From contig NZ_MRZO01000004.1 in assembly GCF_002732165.1 (NCBI RefSeq), forward strand, positions 248,001 to 312,000: a stretch of 64,000 nt of DNA, written 5' to 3'. The stretch is from Staphylococcus xylosus. Lineage in GTDB: Bacteria > Bacillota > Bacilli > Staphylococcales > Staphylococcaceae. The number at the start of each line of letters is the position of its first letter. The stretch's first letter is position 1. Below, in pieces: positions 42,469 through 52,088 of the stretch. A model generated the notes under the pieces. It made no database searches, was not told the DNA's origin, and saw nothing but the letters and a program-made list of their open reading frames with translations. The position numbers were made by a program, and so were the translations under genes.

Positions 42469-42678
42469 ATGAACATAGTTATTATTATGATATTAAGTCT
42501 TATTTTTGCATTTTTAGCAACAATGCCGTTTTTATTTATTAACACTAGATTACATCAAAATAAAAATTATGCCAAAGATGAGATACGTCATGAAAAGAGA
42601 CGCACTTTACAACGTTTTATTTATTTCTTTGTTTTAGCTTTAGTAATGTTAATCATTTATACCTTTCTTTTAGATTAA
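42469..42678 (+). CDS. Small two-helix membrane protein
   Basis: 69 aa from ATG 42469 with AGAGGTGAG upstream. Helices IVIIMILSLIFAFLATMPFLF and LQRFIYFFVLALVMLIIYTFLL with a basic loop between (KNYAKDEIRHEKRRT). Unknown. Downstream, GAACAGGACAAC...CTGTCTTGTTC (42729-42774) forms a long hairpin, a relative of the GGGACGACGAAAT...CTGTCCC intergenic elements. Confidence 0.65.
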   Translation: MNIVIIMILSLIFAFLATMPFLFINTRLHQNKNYAKDEIRHEKRRTLQRFIYFFVLALVMLIIYTFLLD

Positions 42679-42919
42679 AAGGTGAAGTTTAAAATAATAG
42701 GAAAAGCAGTTTGCTTATAGTAAAAAAGAACAGGACAACAATCAAAAAATTAAAATTGATTTCTGTCTTGTTCGCAAATAAAACAATATTAACTTATTCT
42801 CTGAAATTATTCTTAGAACTATATTAAGAATTTTACGTCGATTAATTCACGTTAAGAAATGATATAAAGTTTTTCGAAGTATAGTTTATTGGTTCTTCTT
42901 AAAAATTCAATTTTATGTT

Positions 42920-43102
42920 TTAACTTAATATTAATGAGAATAGTATACCAACAACACCAAAAACAATCAGCATGACTGTAACGCCAAGTAAAGATTCTTT
43001 AGCTTGTTGTGATCCTCTTACTTTGTATGCGATAAGTGCGCCAATACCACAAATTAAGAAAATTACTGATAGCCAAAAAACAACCATGAAATGTAGATTC
43101 AA
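42920..43102 (-). CDS. Small two-helix membrane protein
   Basis: 60 aa from TTG at 43102 after a full AAAGGAGGTG site. Helices FMVVFWLSVIFLICGIGALIAYKV and SLLGVTVMLIVFGVVGILFSLIL. Unknown function; conserved type in staphylococci. Confidence 0.7.
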   Translation of the reverse strand: MNLHFMVVFWLSVIFLICGIGALIAYKVRGSQQAKESLLGVTVMLIVFGVVGILFSLILS

Positions 43103-43329
43103 AATACTACACCTCCTTTTTATGTGTATGCACTCATGAAACTATCATATTTGTGCAAAATTTATGTGAATCATAAAAAATTAACTGTAGTTATATTTAA
43201 TCTTGTAATATAAACATCTTATCACTAATTTACAATCTCATATAGGAAGAATTTTAAAGTTTCATTTATTAAAGATTGGATAATAAATAAGGGTATTTAA
43301 TTATTTGAAGCATGAAAAGAGGGATAATA

Positions 43330-43833
43330 ATGAAAGAATATGACAGTAGCTTTACACAGATTGAACAAAAGATAGAAACATTAAAGTCGAAAAGTGTTAG
43401 TGATTTTGTTGAGTTATATAATCAAGTAGAAAATGATATTGTTGAACAAAAAAATTTGATTCGCGAAAGTTTAATGCCAAAAAATAAACAAGAAGATGAG
43501 AGAATAAGAGAAATTGCTGACAAAATTCATTTGCATATCCAAACAGGGCTTGAAACGTATAGTAGTGTAGATGACATACTTAATTATTTAGAGCCAGCTT
43601 TTCAAAGAGGTAAAGTAGATAAAACTTATGGACGTGCACTGGTGCTCTTAGAAGAAAATACAATGATTCAACAAATCAAACAAAAGTTTAAAGAGGATAA
43701 ATATAATGTACACTTGATCAATTTAGTTTTAGACAAGTTTATCGAATTAAGCCTTGAAATTATGCCTAATAGTTATTCGAATATTTTGAAATTAGAGCAA
43801 GCATATTTTAAAGTATATTATGATAATATGTAA
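43330..43833 (+). CDS. Unknown soluble helical protein
   Basis: 167 aa from ATG 43330 (AGAGGGATAATA upstream; an earlier ATG at 43312 overlaps that site). Fully helical and charged: QIEQKIETLKSKSVSDFVELYNQVENDIVEQKNLIRE..., IHLHIQTGLETYSSVDDILNYLEPAF. No family recognised. Confidence 0.72.
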   Translation: MKEYDSSFTQIEQKIETLKSKSVSDFVELYNQVENDIVEQKNLIRESLMPKNKQEDERIREIADKIHLHIQTGLETYSSVDDILNYLEPAFQRGKVDKTYGRALVLLEENTMIQQIKQKFKEDKYNVHLINLVLDKFIELSLEIMPNSYSNILKLEQAYFKVYYDNM

Positions 43834-43900
43834 CATTATTTAATTTATTAAATAGTTTGATGTATAATTAAGTCAATATAAATAAGTTAGGAGATTAAAT

Positions 43901-44107
43901 ATGAATGAAGTAAATAAAGTTATTTACATTGTTTTAGCCGTTTTTTTAGGTAGCTTTGGAATTCACAAATTTTATGCTAGAAAAACAGCAATGGGCTTAT
44001 TATTCTTGGTCTTTTGTTGGACTGGAATTCCACAAATATTAGCTATTATAGGTGCAATATTAACACTATTTAAACCAGCAGATCAAAATGGTAATGTGTT
44101 AGTATAA
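43901..44107 (+). CDS. TM2-domain protein
   Basis: 68 aa, TTAGGAG before ATG. TM2 signature: YIVLAVFLGSFGIHKFYARKTAMGLLFLVFCWTGIPQILAIIGAILTLF (two helices joined by the HKFYxR...G turn). Integral membrane, unknown role. Terminator GAGCTGTGAAGTAA...TTGCTTCACAGCTTTTTT at 44130-44176. Confidence 0.9.
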   Translation: MNEVNKVIYIVLAVFLGSFGIHKFYARKTAMGLLFLVFCWTGIPQILAIIGAILTLFKPADQNGNVLV

Positions 44108-44129
44108 ACACAATTAAAATATAAGTATA

Positions 44130-44258
44130 TGAGCTGTGAAGTAATCTATCATTTTAGATTGCTTCACAGCTTTTTTATTTCCAAGATAAAAGGATTTATT
44201 AGACATGTTAAAAAGGTAGGGGGATCTATACGGTTATATAAATATCCCTACCTTTAGT
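44130..44258. terminator. Two hairpins between TM2 gene and YozE-like gene
   Basis: First, AGCTGTGAAG...CTTCACAGCTTTTTTA (44131-44177), a T-run terminator for the TM2 gene. Second, AAAGGTAGGG...CCCTACCTTT (44211-44256), a long stem with large loop. The rest of gap 44108-44467 is without gene. Confidence 0.75.
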
Positions 44259-44467
44259 TTAATTTATGAAATTAACATTAAATTAAAAAAACTTTGTAAA
44301 TTTTACAATCCAAATTAAATATTGTCATAGCAGTATTTAATTAAAAAACATTTAAATTTATAAATGTATCGTGATAGACAAAACATTATTATTTGTTATG
44401 ATTAAACAAACGCTCACATTTGGAAAAGACTGTAACGATTAAAATATAGATAATCGAGGTAATGCTT

Positions 44468-44686
44468 ATGACATTTTACGATTTTGTAATCGATTTTATA
44501 GAAGATGATACGCCACTCGGACAACTTGCGCATAATATTACAGGCGACAAAAATTTTCCGAAAAATGAAACAAGTTTTATTGTATTAAATTCGTATTTCT
44601 ATAGTAATTATTTTGATCATGAAGTTTTAGCTTCTGCAAAACGAGCATTAAGTTTATATCGAAATAATATAGAGTTAGCTAACTAA
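44468..44686 (+). CDS. YozE SAM-like domain protein
   Basis: 72 aa from ATG 44468 (CGAGGT seven bases upstream; ATG 44462 is too near). MTFYDFVIDFIEDDTPLGQL, DKNFPKNETSFIVLNSYF fits the YozE (UPF0346) family of small helical proteins. Function unknown. Converges with the next gene 3 bp away. Confidence 0.75.
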   Translation: MTFYDFVIDFIEDDTPLGQLAHNITGDKNFPKNETSFIVLNSYFYSNYFDHEVLASAKRALSLYRNNIELAN

Positions 44687-44689
44687 ACT

Positions 44690-44926
44690 TTAATTGTCAT
44701 AATACCAATTTTGTTTTTCTAAAGCGGCTTTTATATCTGTTGTTTTAAAATTAATCTCGTTGTTTCTGATAGAAAAAGGTTCAATGATGTTTTTTGCCAT
44801 CCAAGAATTAATGAGTTCCTTTGGCAATCCATCTAATTCCATGTCACTTTTGCTTAGTACAAAGCATTCCCAATCAAGTGAAACTTTAGAAGGATTGATA
44901 TAATTACATTCATTAATTTGATTCAT
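44690..44926 (-). CDS. Small unknown protein
   Basis: 78 aa from ATG 44926 (GAGGAGTG upstream). WECFVLSKSDMELDGLPKELINSWMAKNIIEPF... no family recognised. Tail-to-tail with the YozE-like gene. Confidence 0.65.
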   Translation of the reverse strand: MNQINECNYINPSKVSLDWECFVLSKSDMELDGLPKELINSWMAKNIIEPFSIRNNEINFKTTDIKAALEKQNWYYDN

Positions 44927-45159
44927 AAAAACACTCCTCAATATTGTAAATCCGACGTTAACTTTTACCCATGTAAAACATAAATCAAACGGTTTGCATA
45001 ATATAAATTTATTTCTAGTGAAGTATTTTTATTGTTATCTAAGTTTATAATTGAATATAAATTTTAAAAAAGTTGCAGTGGCGGTATGTAGGATGTGCTA
45101 CCATAAATATGGTCTGACACCAATTATGGTCTTGCATAACGATACTACTCACCAAAAAT

Positions 45160-45208
45160 GGGGCTATGTCATCTATCATTTTTAGATAGGTGACATAGCC
45201 CTCATTTT
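45160..45208. terminator. Bidirectional terminator after the citrate transporter gene
   Basis: GGGGCTATGTCATCTATC...GATAGGTGACATAGCCCTC: a long near-perfect stem, with T-rich 3' flank (CATTTTATA) on the plus strand. The remaining part of 44927-45238 contains no gene but a repeat-like TATGGTCT...TATGGTCTTGC pair (45107-45136). Confidence 0.75.
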
Positions 45209-45238
45209 ATAATTTATTTTTAAAAGTTTAATATGATG

Positions 45239-46534
45239 TTACCACGGTATAATACCTAAAATACACGCCACAAATATCATAAATAAGCTGGATCCTGCAG
45301 CCCATTTTATAACGATCCTTTGATTTTGTCCGTATTCAATATCAAGCATACCGACTAGTAAATAACCTGCGGCATATAAAGGACTAAGCACATGTAATGG
45401 TTGACCTAAAACGGATGCTCTCGCCATATCAACTTTCGAAATTCCAAATTGTTGTGCAGATTCAGCAAGGATAGGTAGTACGCCGTAATAAAATGGGTCG
45501 TTTGCCATGAAGTATGTAAATGGTCCACTTAATATGGCAGTTATTAATGCAAAATGATTACCCAAAGCATCAGGAATAATGCTAACTAAGGCGTTTGCCA
45601 TTTCGTTAACCATTTTTGTACCGTTCATTACGCCTGTAAAGATACCCGAGGCAAATACTAAACTGATAACTGATAGAACGTCTCCTGCATGTTTTTTTAC
45701 CACAGAATTTTGAATACTAAGATTTGGATAATTTAATAAAATTGCTGCTCCAAACCAAAGCATGAACATTACTGGGATTGGCAATATACCAATTACCAAA
45801 CAGACAATGAGTGAAATTGTAAGTATTGCATTTGGTATAAGCATTTTTGGTCTTTTTAACAATGAATCTTCAGTTGTAATTTCTGGTTTAACGTCATTTA
45901 AATCTATATCGCTATATGAAGTAATGTGTTTTTTGGCACGTTTTCCTAGTATGAATGCAACGCCGAAAGCAAAAATAACACCTGCTACCATTGCAGGTAT
46001 TATAGGAATAAATACCTCTTCAGTTGTTACTTGTAATGAGGAAATAGCTCGTGCTGTTGGTCCTCCCCAAGGTAACATATTCATAACCCCGATGGACAAA
46101 AGTGCGAGTGTTGACAGAGTGTATAAGCTCATGCCAATTTTTTTATAAAGTGGCATCATTGCTGTTACTGTGATGATAAACGTAGTTGTACCGTCTCCAT
46201 CCAATGCTACCATTGAAGCTAAGATTACAGTACCAAATGCAATTTTAACTGGATCCCCTTTGACTACTTTAATGATTTGGTTAATTACAGGTTCAAATAA
46301 ACCTGCATCAATCATAACTCCGAAGTAGAGAATAGCAAATGTAAGCATAATCCCAGTCGGTGCAACTGTTTCTATTCCTTCCAGCATAAATTTTCCTAGA
46401 CCAGCATAGAAACCACCAATCAAAGCGAAAATCGTTGGTAAAACAATTAAAGCTGTTAATGCAGACATTTTGCGTGTCATGATTAATATCATAAAAATAA
46501 TAATCATGATAAAACCTAATAGTGCTAAATTCAT
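45239..46534 (-). CDS. CitMHS-family citrate:metal symporter
   Basis: 431 aa, about eleven membrane helices. Motifs of the CitMHS family: MIDAGLFEPVINQIIK, MVALDGDGTTTFIITVTAMMPLY, MLPWGGPTARA and late MANDPFYYGVLPI and LGQPLHVLSPLYAA. Imports citrate complexed with Mg2+ or Ca2+. No two-component regulator beside it. GGGGGAG before ATG. Confidence 0.93.
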   Translation of the reverse strand: MNLALLGFIMIIIFMILIMTRKMSALTALIVLPTIFALIGGFYAGLGKFMLEGIETVAPTGIMLTFAILYFGVMIDAGLFEPVINQIIKVVKGDPVKIAFGTVILASMVALDGDGTTTFIITVTAMMPLYKKIGMSLYTLSTLALLSIGVMNMLPWGGPTARAISSLQVTTEEVFIPIIPAMVAGVIFAFGVAFILGKRAKKHITSYSDIDLNDVKPEITTEDSLLKRPKMLIPNAILTISLIVCLVIGILPIPVMFMLWFGAAILLNYPNLSIQNSVVKKHAGDVLSVISLVFASGIFTGVMNGTKMVNEMANALVSIIPDALGNHFALITAILSGPFTYFMANDPFYYGVLPILAESAQQFGISKVDMARASVLGQPLHVLSPLYAAGYLLVGMLDIEYGQNQRIVIKWAAGSSLFMIFVACILGIIPW

Positions 46535-46632
46535 AGTGTTCTCCCCCTTGTTTTATATATTATAGCGTTTTCAGAAAATTTGTAAAATTAAAAATGTATA
46601 AAGTTATATTTATTACATTAAGAAACTATAAA

Positions 46633-46670
46633 AAGCTTTATGATTACAAACAAAGTAATCATAAAGCTTC
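46633..46670 (-). terminator. Terminator of the 46699-46962 gene
   Basis: Minus strand AAGCTTTATGATTAC, loop TTTGTTT, GTAATCATAAAGCTT then TTTATAG: 15-bp perfect stem with T-rich tail. Confidence 0.85.
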
Positions 46671-46698
46671 TATAAATTAAGTAGGGTATTTATTGGTA

Positions 46699-46962
46699 TT
46701 ATAAAAAACTAATTACAAAAGGTTTCCATAAAGGATAGCTTAATAAAACGAATGAAAAGATAGAGACACATAGTGCAAATATATTAGCAATACGATCACC
46801 ACGTATGCCTGCATATATATTAATTAAAATAACGCCTAGGATAAATAGTCCGCCGGCTAATATTGGCAGATTACCCTCTAAAACTTTATTAACTACTAAT
46901 AATGGAGTAGCAAGTGTGATTAATGACAAGAACAGTGATAATAATGTTGTAGCATATTTCAA
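46699..46962 (-). CDS. Small membrane protein
   Basis: 87 aa from TTG at 46962, preceded by AGAGAGGGC. A longer open frame (ATG at 47064) exists but has no ribosome site. Three helices: YATTLLSLFLSLITLATPLLVV, LPILAGGLFILGVILINIYAG, IANIFALCVSIFSFVLLSYPL. Unknown. Confidence 0.65.
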   Translation of the reverse strand: MKYATTLLSLFLSLITLATPLLVVNKVLEGNLPILAGGLFILGVILINIYAGIRGDRIANIFALCVSIFSFVLLSYPLWKPFVISFL

Positions 46963-47198
46963 AATGTTCAGCCCTCTCTTAAATAATAAGATGAATAAAA
47001 TATTTATTAATAAAATAGCACTTAACAAAAATAATATTTGTTTAGCAATATAATTGCAAGTCATTTTAAAGATTAATAGATTTGGACTATATTAATTAGT
47101 CTCTTTGAAATAGCAAACAACCTATCAGTTTGCATTTAAAATTAATTACGAAATAGAGATTTAGTTACCCTATGTCAACGATTTACCAATCATTACTA

Positions 47199-47735
47199 TT
47201 AAACAAATAAGTCACTGTCATTACCATCGAAATGATAAATAAGCCAATGCTCATCTACATAATAATTATCATATTTTCTAGCATGCTGTTCTAATACAAG
47301 TGTTTCAAAATTTAAGTTACTAAAAAAGACCTTGCCACTGATGTTATTTGAAATAAGCGAAGTCATTAATATTTCAATCTCTTTTTCATTACAAATTTTA
47401 AATATTTGGCGCATAAGCAAATTTGAAATTTGTTCTTTAGATGCTTGATTTTCATCTTTAACACACATATTTTCTAAAGTTGCTTTATGAGACAAGCTAT
47501 AAGTTTGATGATGAATTAGTGTAACAGCGCCCATTAGTATATCCTGTTCAAAAGCGCCAAGAACGATACAATCTGTTGAGTCTGTGGATAGTAGGTTGTG
47601 TAAATCTGTATCATTTAAGCATTTCTCATTTTGTAATTTCCAGGCTAATACTTCGAGTTCTTTATTAATGCCTTGCAGTAACAAGGATTTATAAATAGAA
47701 AAATCTTCAGTTGTTAAATAGCGAATTTGCGTCAT
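47199..47735 (-). CDS. GNAT-like acetyltransferase
   Basis: 178 aa, AGGAGG before ATG. TEDFSIYKSLLLQG..., CIVLGAFEQDILMGAVTLI and LENMCVKDENQASKEQISNLLMRQIF (acetyl-CoA region with Gln-x-x-G replaced by NQASK), then LISNNISGKVFFSNLNFE. A diverged GNAT protein; substrate unknown. Confidence 0.75.
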   Translation of the reverse strand: MTQIRYLTTEDFSIYKSLLLQGINKELEVLAWKLQNEKCLNDTDLHNLLSTDSTDCIVLGAFEQDILMGAVTLIHHQTYSLSHKATLENMCVKDENQASKEQISNLLMRQIFKICNEKEIEILMTSLISNNISGKVFFSNLNFETLVLEQHARKYDNYYVDEHWLIYHFDGNDSDLFV

Positions 47736-48010
47736 TCAATGCCTCCTAACCTCTGCAAAGTATTTTTTATAATGGATGAATAGTTCTCGTTTGCCAATTT
47801 AATTATAATATTAAAGGAAATAATTTATTTGAGCAATACTATCTTTAATTTTTTGCAAAAATATGTGGACATTTTCAATTCAGTATGAAAAAGAATAACT
47901 TTTTATAAACGTAAAAAATCATCTTAATAAATATATTAAGTAAAATATAGGCATATGATAATTGTGGTATAATATAGCAAGGCACATAAATGTGAATGGA
48001 GGCATATATT

Positions 48011-48109
48011 GTGGGAGCTTTAATAACTATTATAGTTTCACTGGGAGTGCTAATCCTGATTTCTTTTGCAGTGTTGATTGCTTATATCTTATTTCATAGT
48101 AAAGATTAA
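48011..48109 (+). CDS. 32-aa hydrophobic peptide, possible membrane toxin-like
   Basis: GTG start 48011 with GGAGG eight bases before: MGALITIIVSLGVLILISFA then VLIAYILFHSKD. One membrane helix with a charged end. -10 TATAAT (47970-47975) stands about 40 bp upstream. Size and plan match type I toxins and other small membrane peptides of staphylococci; no antisense RNA was identified. Confidence 0.55.
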   Translation: MGALITIIVSLGVLILISFAVLIAYILFHSKD

Positions 48110-48175
48110 AGAGACAACTAACTAAACATTTATTAAGCATTAAAGCATTTAGATTGTACACCAGGAATAAAAAAA

Positions 48176-48221
48176 CAAAAAAAGCCCCCGAAAGTTCAAT
48201 TAAGAATTTTTCGGGGGAATA
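48176..48221 (-). terminator. Terminator of ohr
   Basis: Minus strand CCCCCGAAA...TTTCGGGGG then CTTTTTTTGTTTTTTT, next to the ohr stop codon. Stem strong, T-run long. Confidence 0.9.
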
Positions 48222-48223
48222 TA

Positions 48224-48649
48224 TTAGTCAACAACTGCTACATTTAAGTCAACATCAATGTTGCCACGTGTAGCTTTTGAGTATGGACAAAATTCGTGTG
48301 CATCTTGTAAATATTTCTCAGCTTCTTCTTGAGATAATACATTTTTGACTTTTGCGTCAATTGAGACACTTAATTTAGGGCTTTCAGCTTCAGGGTCATC
48401 TTCTAAACGTACTGTTAAAGTAACTTCTGGCTCAGCGCCTCTCACTTTATTTTGTTTTAAGATTAAATCAAATGCGCCATTAAAACATGAAGCATAACCT
48501 GCTGCAAACAATTGCTCTGGGTTTGTACCTTTTTCAGCATCAGCTTGAGCTGGTGGTACAATTGCTACGTCAATTGCTTTATCGTCAGTTTGAACGTGAC
48601 CATTACGTCCACCTGTATTTGTTGCTTTCGTTTCATAATTTACTGCCAT
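48224..48649 (-). CDS. ohr: Organic hydroperoxide resistance protein Ohr
   Basis: 141 aa OsmC-fold peroxidase that reduces lipid and organic peroxides through two Cys: C55 ([10 protein letters not shown]) and C121 ([12 protein letters not shown]), both present. N-terminal [17 protein letters not shown] and [12 protein letters not shown] as in Ohr. AGGAGG before ATG. Regulator OhrR is not beside it. Confidence 0.94.
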   Translation of the reverse strand: MAVNYETKATNTGGRNGHVQTDDKAIDVAIVPPAQADAEKGTNPEQLFAAGYASCFNGAFDLILKQNKVRGAEPEVTLTVRLEDDPEAESPKLSVSIDAKVKNVLSQEEAEKYLQDAHEFCPYSKATRGNIDVDLNVAVVD

Positions 48650-48803
48650 TTTATGACCTCCTAAAAAACTTCTAATTCATGTTTACCCAAGAAAAATAAT
48701 TTAAATCATTTCACGGAGTAATTTATATGTTTTTTAATTGTATTATTTTTAGAAATTGTTATACAATAATTTAAATATTACTAAAGTAAAAGGAAGTTTA
48801 AAC

Positions 48804-49523
48804 ATGGCCAAAGTTGATATAGCTGTTACAATTGCACCTGAAAATGAACTCGAACAAGTTACAATTGAAGATTTAAAACAATATCAAGCCTCTATAGATA
48901 TTATAGAATTAAGAATAGACCAGTGGTCAGTTTTTGATGAGACGTATGTAGCAAAAATTGCTGAAGATATACACAATTTAAACTTAAATAAAAAATTGTT
49001 AGTAACTTATCGAACGAAGACTCAAGGTGGAGAGGGTCAATTAGCAAATGATAAATACTTAAATGCGCTAGAAAAAATAATTCCATTAGATTATATTGAT
49101 ATGATAGATATTGAATATGAAGAAATGATGCCAATAGAAAAATATCAGTCATTAATAGAATCAGCGCATCGCAAAAATTTAGAAGTTGTATTATCGCAGC
49201 ATAACTTTAAAAAAACGCCTAAATTGGAAGTATTAAAACGCTTATATTATAAAATGCATCAACTTGAACCAGATTATTTAAAAGTAGCTGTTATGCCTCA
49301 TGATAAACAAGATGTCTTGAATCTATTAAATGCAATGTCAGAGAGTTCAGACACGGTTTCCCAAAATGTTGTTGGTATAGCCATGTCTAAGCTTGGATTA
49401 ATTTCAAGAACTGCTCAGGGTTTGTTTGGAGGATCAGTTTCATATGGTTGCTTAGACGCACCAAAAGCGCCTGGCCAAATTCATGTTGAAGCATTAAAAC
49501 AACAAATTAAATTATACGAGTAG
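48804..49523 (+). CDS. aroD: 3-dehydroquinate dehydratase, type I
   Basis: 239 aa from ATG 48804 (AAAAGGAAG upstream). Shikimate-pathway enzyme using a Schiff-base Lys. Visible: IIELRIDQWS (Arg/Glu substrate site), LLVTYRTKTQGGEGQ, active-site His in LSQHNFKKTP, Lys in YLKVAVMPHDKQDV, and late RTAQGLFGGSVSYG. Full length. Confidence 0.95.
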   Translation: MAKVDIAVTIAPENELEQVTIEDLKQYQASIDIIELRIDQWSVFDETYVAKIAEDIHNLNLNKKLLVTYRTKTQGGEGQLANDKYLNALEKIIPLDYIDMIDIEYEEMMPIEKYQSLIESAHRKNLEVVLSQHNFKKTPKLEVLKRLYYKMHQLEPDYLKVAVMPHDKQDVLNLLNAMSESSDTVSQNVVGIAMSKLGLISRTAQGLFGGSVSYGCLDAPKAPGQIHVEALKQQIKLYE

Positions 49524-49589
49524 TTTGAAAATAGTGGTCGCCTGATTTATAATTGAAAATAATTATCACTAATGAAAGGGCGATAATCC

Positions 49590-50129
49590 ATGGAACTACA
49601 AGATGCAATTGCACATCGTAGAAGTATTAAGATTTTTAAAAGAGATATGATAATAGATGATAACGCACTATACCAAGCGATACAGCAAGCAACAGATGCC
49701 CCCAATCATGGCATGAGAGAGCCTTGGAGAGTGATTCATATTGCTAAAGAACGCTTAGGTCCTATGAGTAAACAACTCTCAGAAGTTGCGTTTCCTAATT
49801 TAGATAAAAAACAAGAAAATCATTATAACACTGTTACAAATCTAGGTGGCATGCTTGCCTTAATTTTAAAAAGAGACCCTAGACAACGAGAAGATTTAGA
49901 GAATAACATGGCATTTGGAGCCTTCGCACAAAATTTAATGTTATTGTTGCATGAAGCGGGTATTGGCACGTGTTGGAAATCACCAGCATATATATTCACA
50001 CCTGAAATAAGGTCGATATTTAATGTGAGAGATGATGAACAACTCGTTGGTTTCTTGTATCTCACAGATTTACAAGATGAGATGCCATATAGAAAACGTC
50101 ATGTCGATCAAGTAATAGAAAAATTTTAA
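49590..50129 (+). CDS. Nitroreductase-family flavoprotein
   Basis: 179 aa, AAAGGG before ATG. FMN-fold signature AIAHRRSIKIFKRDMI, APNHGMREPWRVIHIAK, AFGAFAQNLMLLLHEAGIGTCWKSP and VRDDEQLVGFLYLTD. Reduces nitro or quinone compounds with NAD(P)H; physiological substrate unknown. Terminator GAATGGGTATACGAA...TTCGTATGCCCATTC follows (50142-50190). Confidence 0.9.
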   Translation: MELQDAIAHRRSIKIFKRDMIIDDNALYQAIQQATDAPNHGMREPWRVIHIAKERLGPMSKQLSEVAFPNLDKKQENHYNTVTNLGGMLALILKRDPRQREDLENNMAFGAFAQNLMLLLHEAGIGTCWKSPAYIFTPEIRSIFNVRDDEQLVGFLYLTDLQDEMPYRKRHVDQVIEKF

Positions 50130-50299
50130 AGTAGTTTTAGAGAATGGGTATACGAAAGTAAAAGTGAAATTTGACTTCGTATGCCCATTCCTAATTTTTA
50201 TGATTATATACTCAAATGTTAAAAAGGCTTCGTCGTCATACTTTGTCAAACTGGACTAAAACTAATAGTGGCTTCATCTGATTTGAAATTCATGTTGAT

Positions 50300-50450
50300 G
50301 GTTAAGAACCACTGATTTTCAAAAATGGAACACCTGAGTATAAACTCATGTGTAAGAACCACTAACTCAATAAATTGAGTAGTGGTTCTTTAAAAATACT
50401 ACCAATATAATAATAAAGGCTGAGACAATTAATTTGTCCCAGCCGATCAA
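50300..50450. repeat. Structured non-coding stretch with three hairpins
   Basis: CACCTGAGT/ACTCATGTG (50331-50351), AAGAACCACTAACTCAAT/ATTGAGTAGTGGTTCTTT (50354-50391), and GGCTGAGACAA/TTGTCCCAGCC (50420-50442; terminator of the minus-strand thioredoxin gene). AAGAACCACT occurs twice (50304, 50354). May include a small RNA ending at 50395 (TTTAAAAATA). Confidence 0.6.
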
Positions 50451-50481
50451 GATGAGATGAAATATCTCATTTATAAATCAA

Positions 50482-50802
50482 TTATTTAAATGTTTCTGCT
50501 AAAAATGCTTCTACTTGTTCTGGTGATTTCGCATTAGCTGAGTGTAAGTGAGCTAATTTCTCACCATTTTTAAATACTAATAAGCTTGGGATGCCCATCA
50601 CGTCGTTGTCAGCTGCAACGTCTTCCAGCTCATCACGATTAACTGTAAACCAGTCGTAATCATTGTATTTTTCTTGGATAGGGTCAATCCACATATCCAT
50701 TGCTTTACAGTCAGGGCACCAGCCAGCTTCGAATTTTACAATAACAGGGTTATCACTTTGTACAGTTTCTTTAAATGCATCATTTGTATTAATAGGTTTC
50801 AT
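50482..50802 (-). CDS. Thioredoxin-like protein
   Basis: 106 aa, AGGAGAA before ATG. Thioredoxin fold with active site WCPDC (C29, C32), IVKFEAGWCPDCKAMD, and cis-Pro GIPSLLVF. The Pro-Asp dipeptide differs from Trx (GP), so redox partner differs. Cytosolic. Confidence 0.88.
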   Translation of the reverse strand: MKPINTNDAFKETVQSDNPVIVKFEAGWCPDCKAMDMWIDPIQEKYNDYDWFTVNRDELEDVAADNDVMGIPSLLVFKNGEKLAHLHSANAKSPEQVEAFLAETFK

Positions 50803-50943
50803 AATTTTCTCCTTTTTAAAAATATTATTAAGCTTATTATAACGGACATTTTAAAGTTATAAAAAAAATCAGCTTATTTATTAGAGCGTTTTAGCAATAA
50901 ATTTGATATATTAATGTTAACTAGTTATAGGAGGTACAGAATA

Positions 50944-51300
50944 ATGATAAAATTTTACCAATATCCTAATTGTACTACTTGTAAAAAAGCAGCGAAATTT
51001 TTACAAGACTACGGTGTGAGCTTTGAACCAATCGATATAGTGCAACATACGCCCACTAAAAATGAGTTTAAAGAAATCTTAGAGGCGACAGATATCGATA
51101 TAAATAAACTCTTTAATACGCATGGAGCTAAATATCGTGAATTGGGTCTTAAAGACAAAATGAGTGACCTTACTAATGATGAAAAGTTAGATTTATTATC
51201 AACAAATGGTATGTTGGTCAAAAGACCATTAGCTATTTCTGGGGATAAAGTTACAGTTGGTTTTAAAGAAGATCAATATAAGGCAACATGGTTATCTTAA
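50944..51300 (+). CDS. ArsC/Spx-family protein
   Basis: 118 aa from ATG 50944 (AGGAGGTACAG). IKFYQYPNCTTCKKAAKFLQDYG with CxxC (C10, C13) at the family position; later LFNTHGAKYRELGLKDKMSDLTNDEKLDLLSTNGMLVKRPL. Glutaredoxin-like reductase of the Spx/MgsR/YusI type rather than arsenate reductase proper. Role probably in redox control. Confidence 0.9.
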   Translation: MIKFYQYPNCTTCKKAAKFLQDYGVSFEPIDIVQHTPTKNEFKEILEATDIDINKLFNTHGAKYRELGLKDKMSDLTNDEKLDLLSTNGMLVKRPLAISGDKVTVGFKEDQYKATWLS

Positions 51301-51473
51301 TTCCTCTTTTGGAAATAGAGCAATCTCTGTAAGTGAATTATAAGTAATGTATGTAAACGCTTCATTTATTGTTATGAAAACATTATAATAGTATTAACAT
51401 GTTAATAAATAGTTGATTGTATGGTATGCATATGGCATCATTAATATGTAAAATCATTTAGGAGGGGATTCTC

Positions 51474-51854
51474 GTGGCAGTACCGAGTGAATTAAAATAT
51501 TCTAAAGAACATGAATGGGTAAAAGTTGAAGGTAATACAGTAACAATTGGTATCACTGAATACGCTCAAGGTGAACTTGGCGATATCGTATTTGTTGAAT
51601 TACCAGAAGTAGATGACGAAATTAATGAAGGCGACACTTTTGGTAGTGTTGAATCCGTAAAAACTGTTTCAGAACTATATGCACCTGTATCAGGTAAAGT
51701 AGTTGAATCTAATGATGAGTTAGAAGATAGCCCAGAATTCGTAAATGAATCACCTTACGAAAAAGCTTGGATGGTTAAAGTTGAACTAAGTGACGAAAGT
51801 CAAATAGATGAATTATTAACTGCAGAGCAATATTCAGAAATGATTGGCGAATAA
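51474..51854 (+). CDS. gcvH: Glycine cleavage system H protein
   Basis: 126 aa, GTG start after GGAGGGG. Lipoyl-carrying protein; the lipoylation site K lies in [20 protein letters not shown]. In staphylococci it is also needed for lipoic acid relay to other enzymes. Family motifs [28 protein letters not shown]. Terminator AACTCCA...TGGAGTTTTTTC (51866-51897). Confidence 0.96.
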   Translation: MAVPSELKYSKEHEWVKVEGNTVTIGITEYAQGELGDIVFVELPEVDDEINEGDTFGSVESVKTVSELYAPVSGKVVESNDELEDSPEFVNESPYEKAWMVKVELSDESQIDELLTAEQYSEMIGE

Positions 51855-52088
51855 TATAACACTGAACTCCATGATATAACTATCTTGGAGTTTTTTCATA
51901 CCATTGAGGATTATTGAAGATTTATCAATTTTATAAGTCTAACAAGTTCACCTCAACTTAAAATAATGATAAATTATGTTTGTAATAATAAGAAATATTT
52001 TAACTATGTAAATTATGTTTATTGTCACTACGGATTGTGAAGAACTAAGTAGAAAAGATTTACTATCAACATTTAGAGGGTGGATGTC

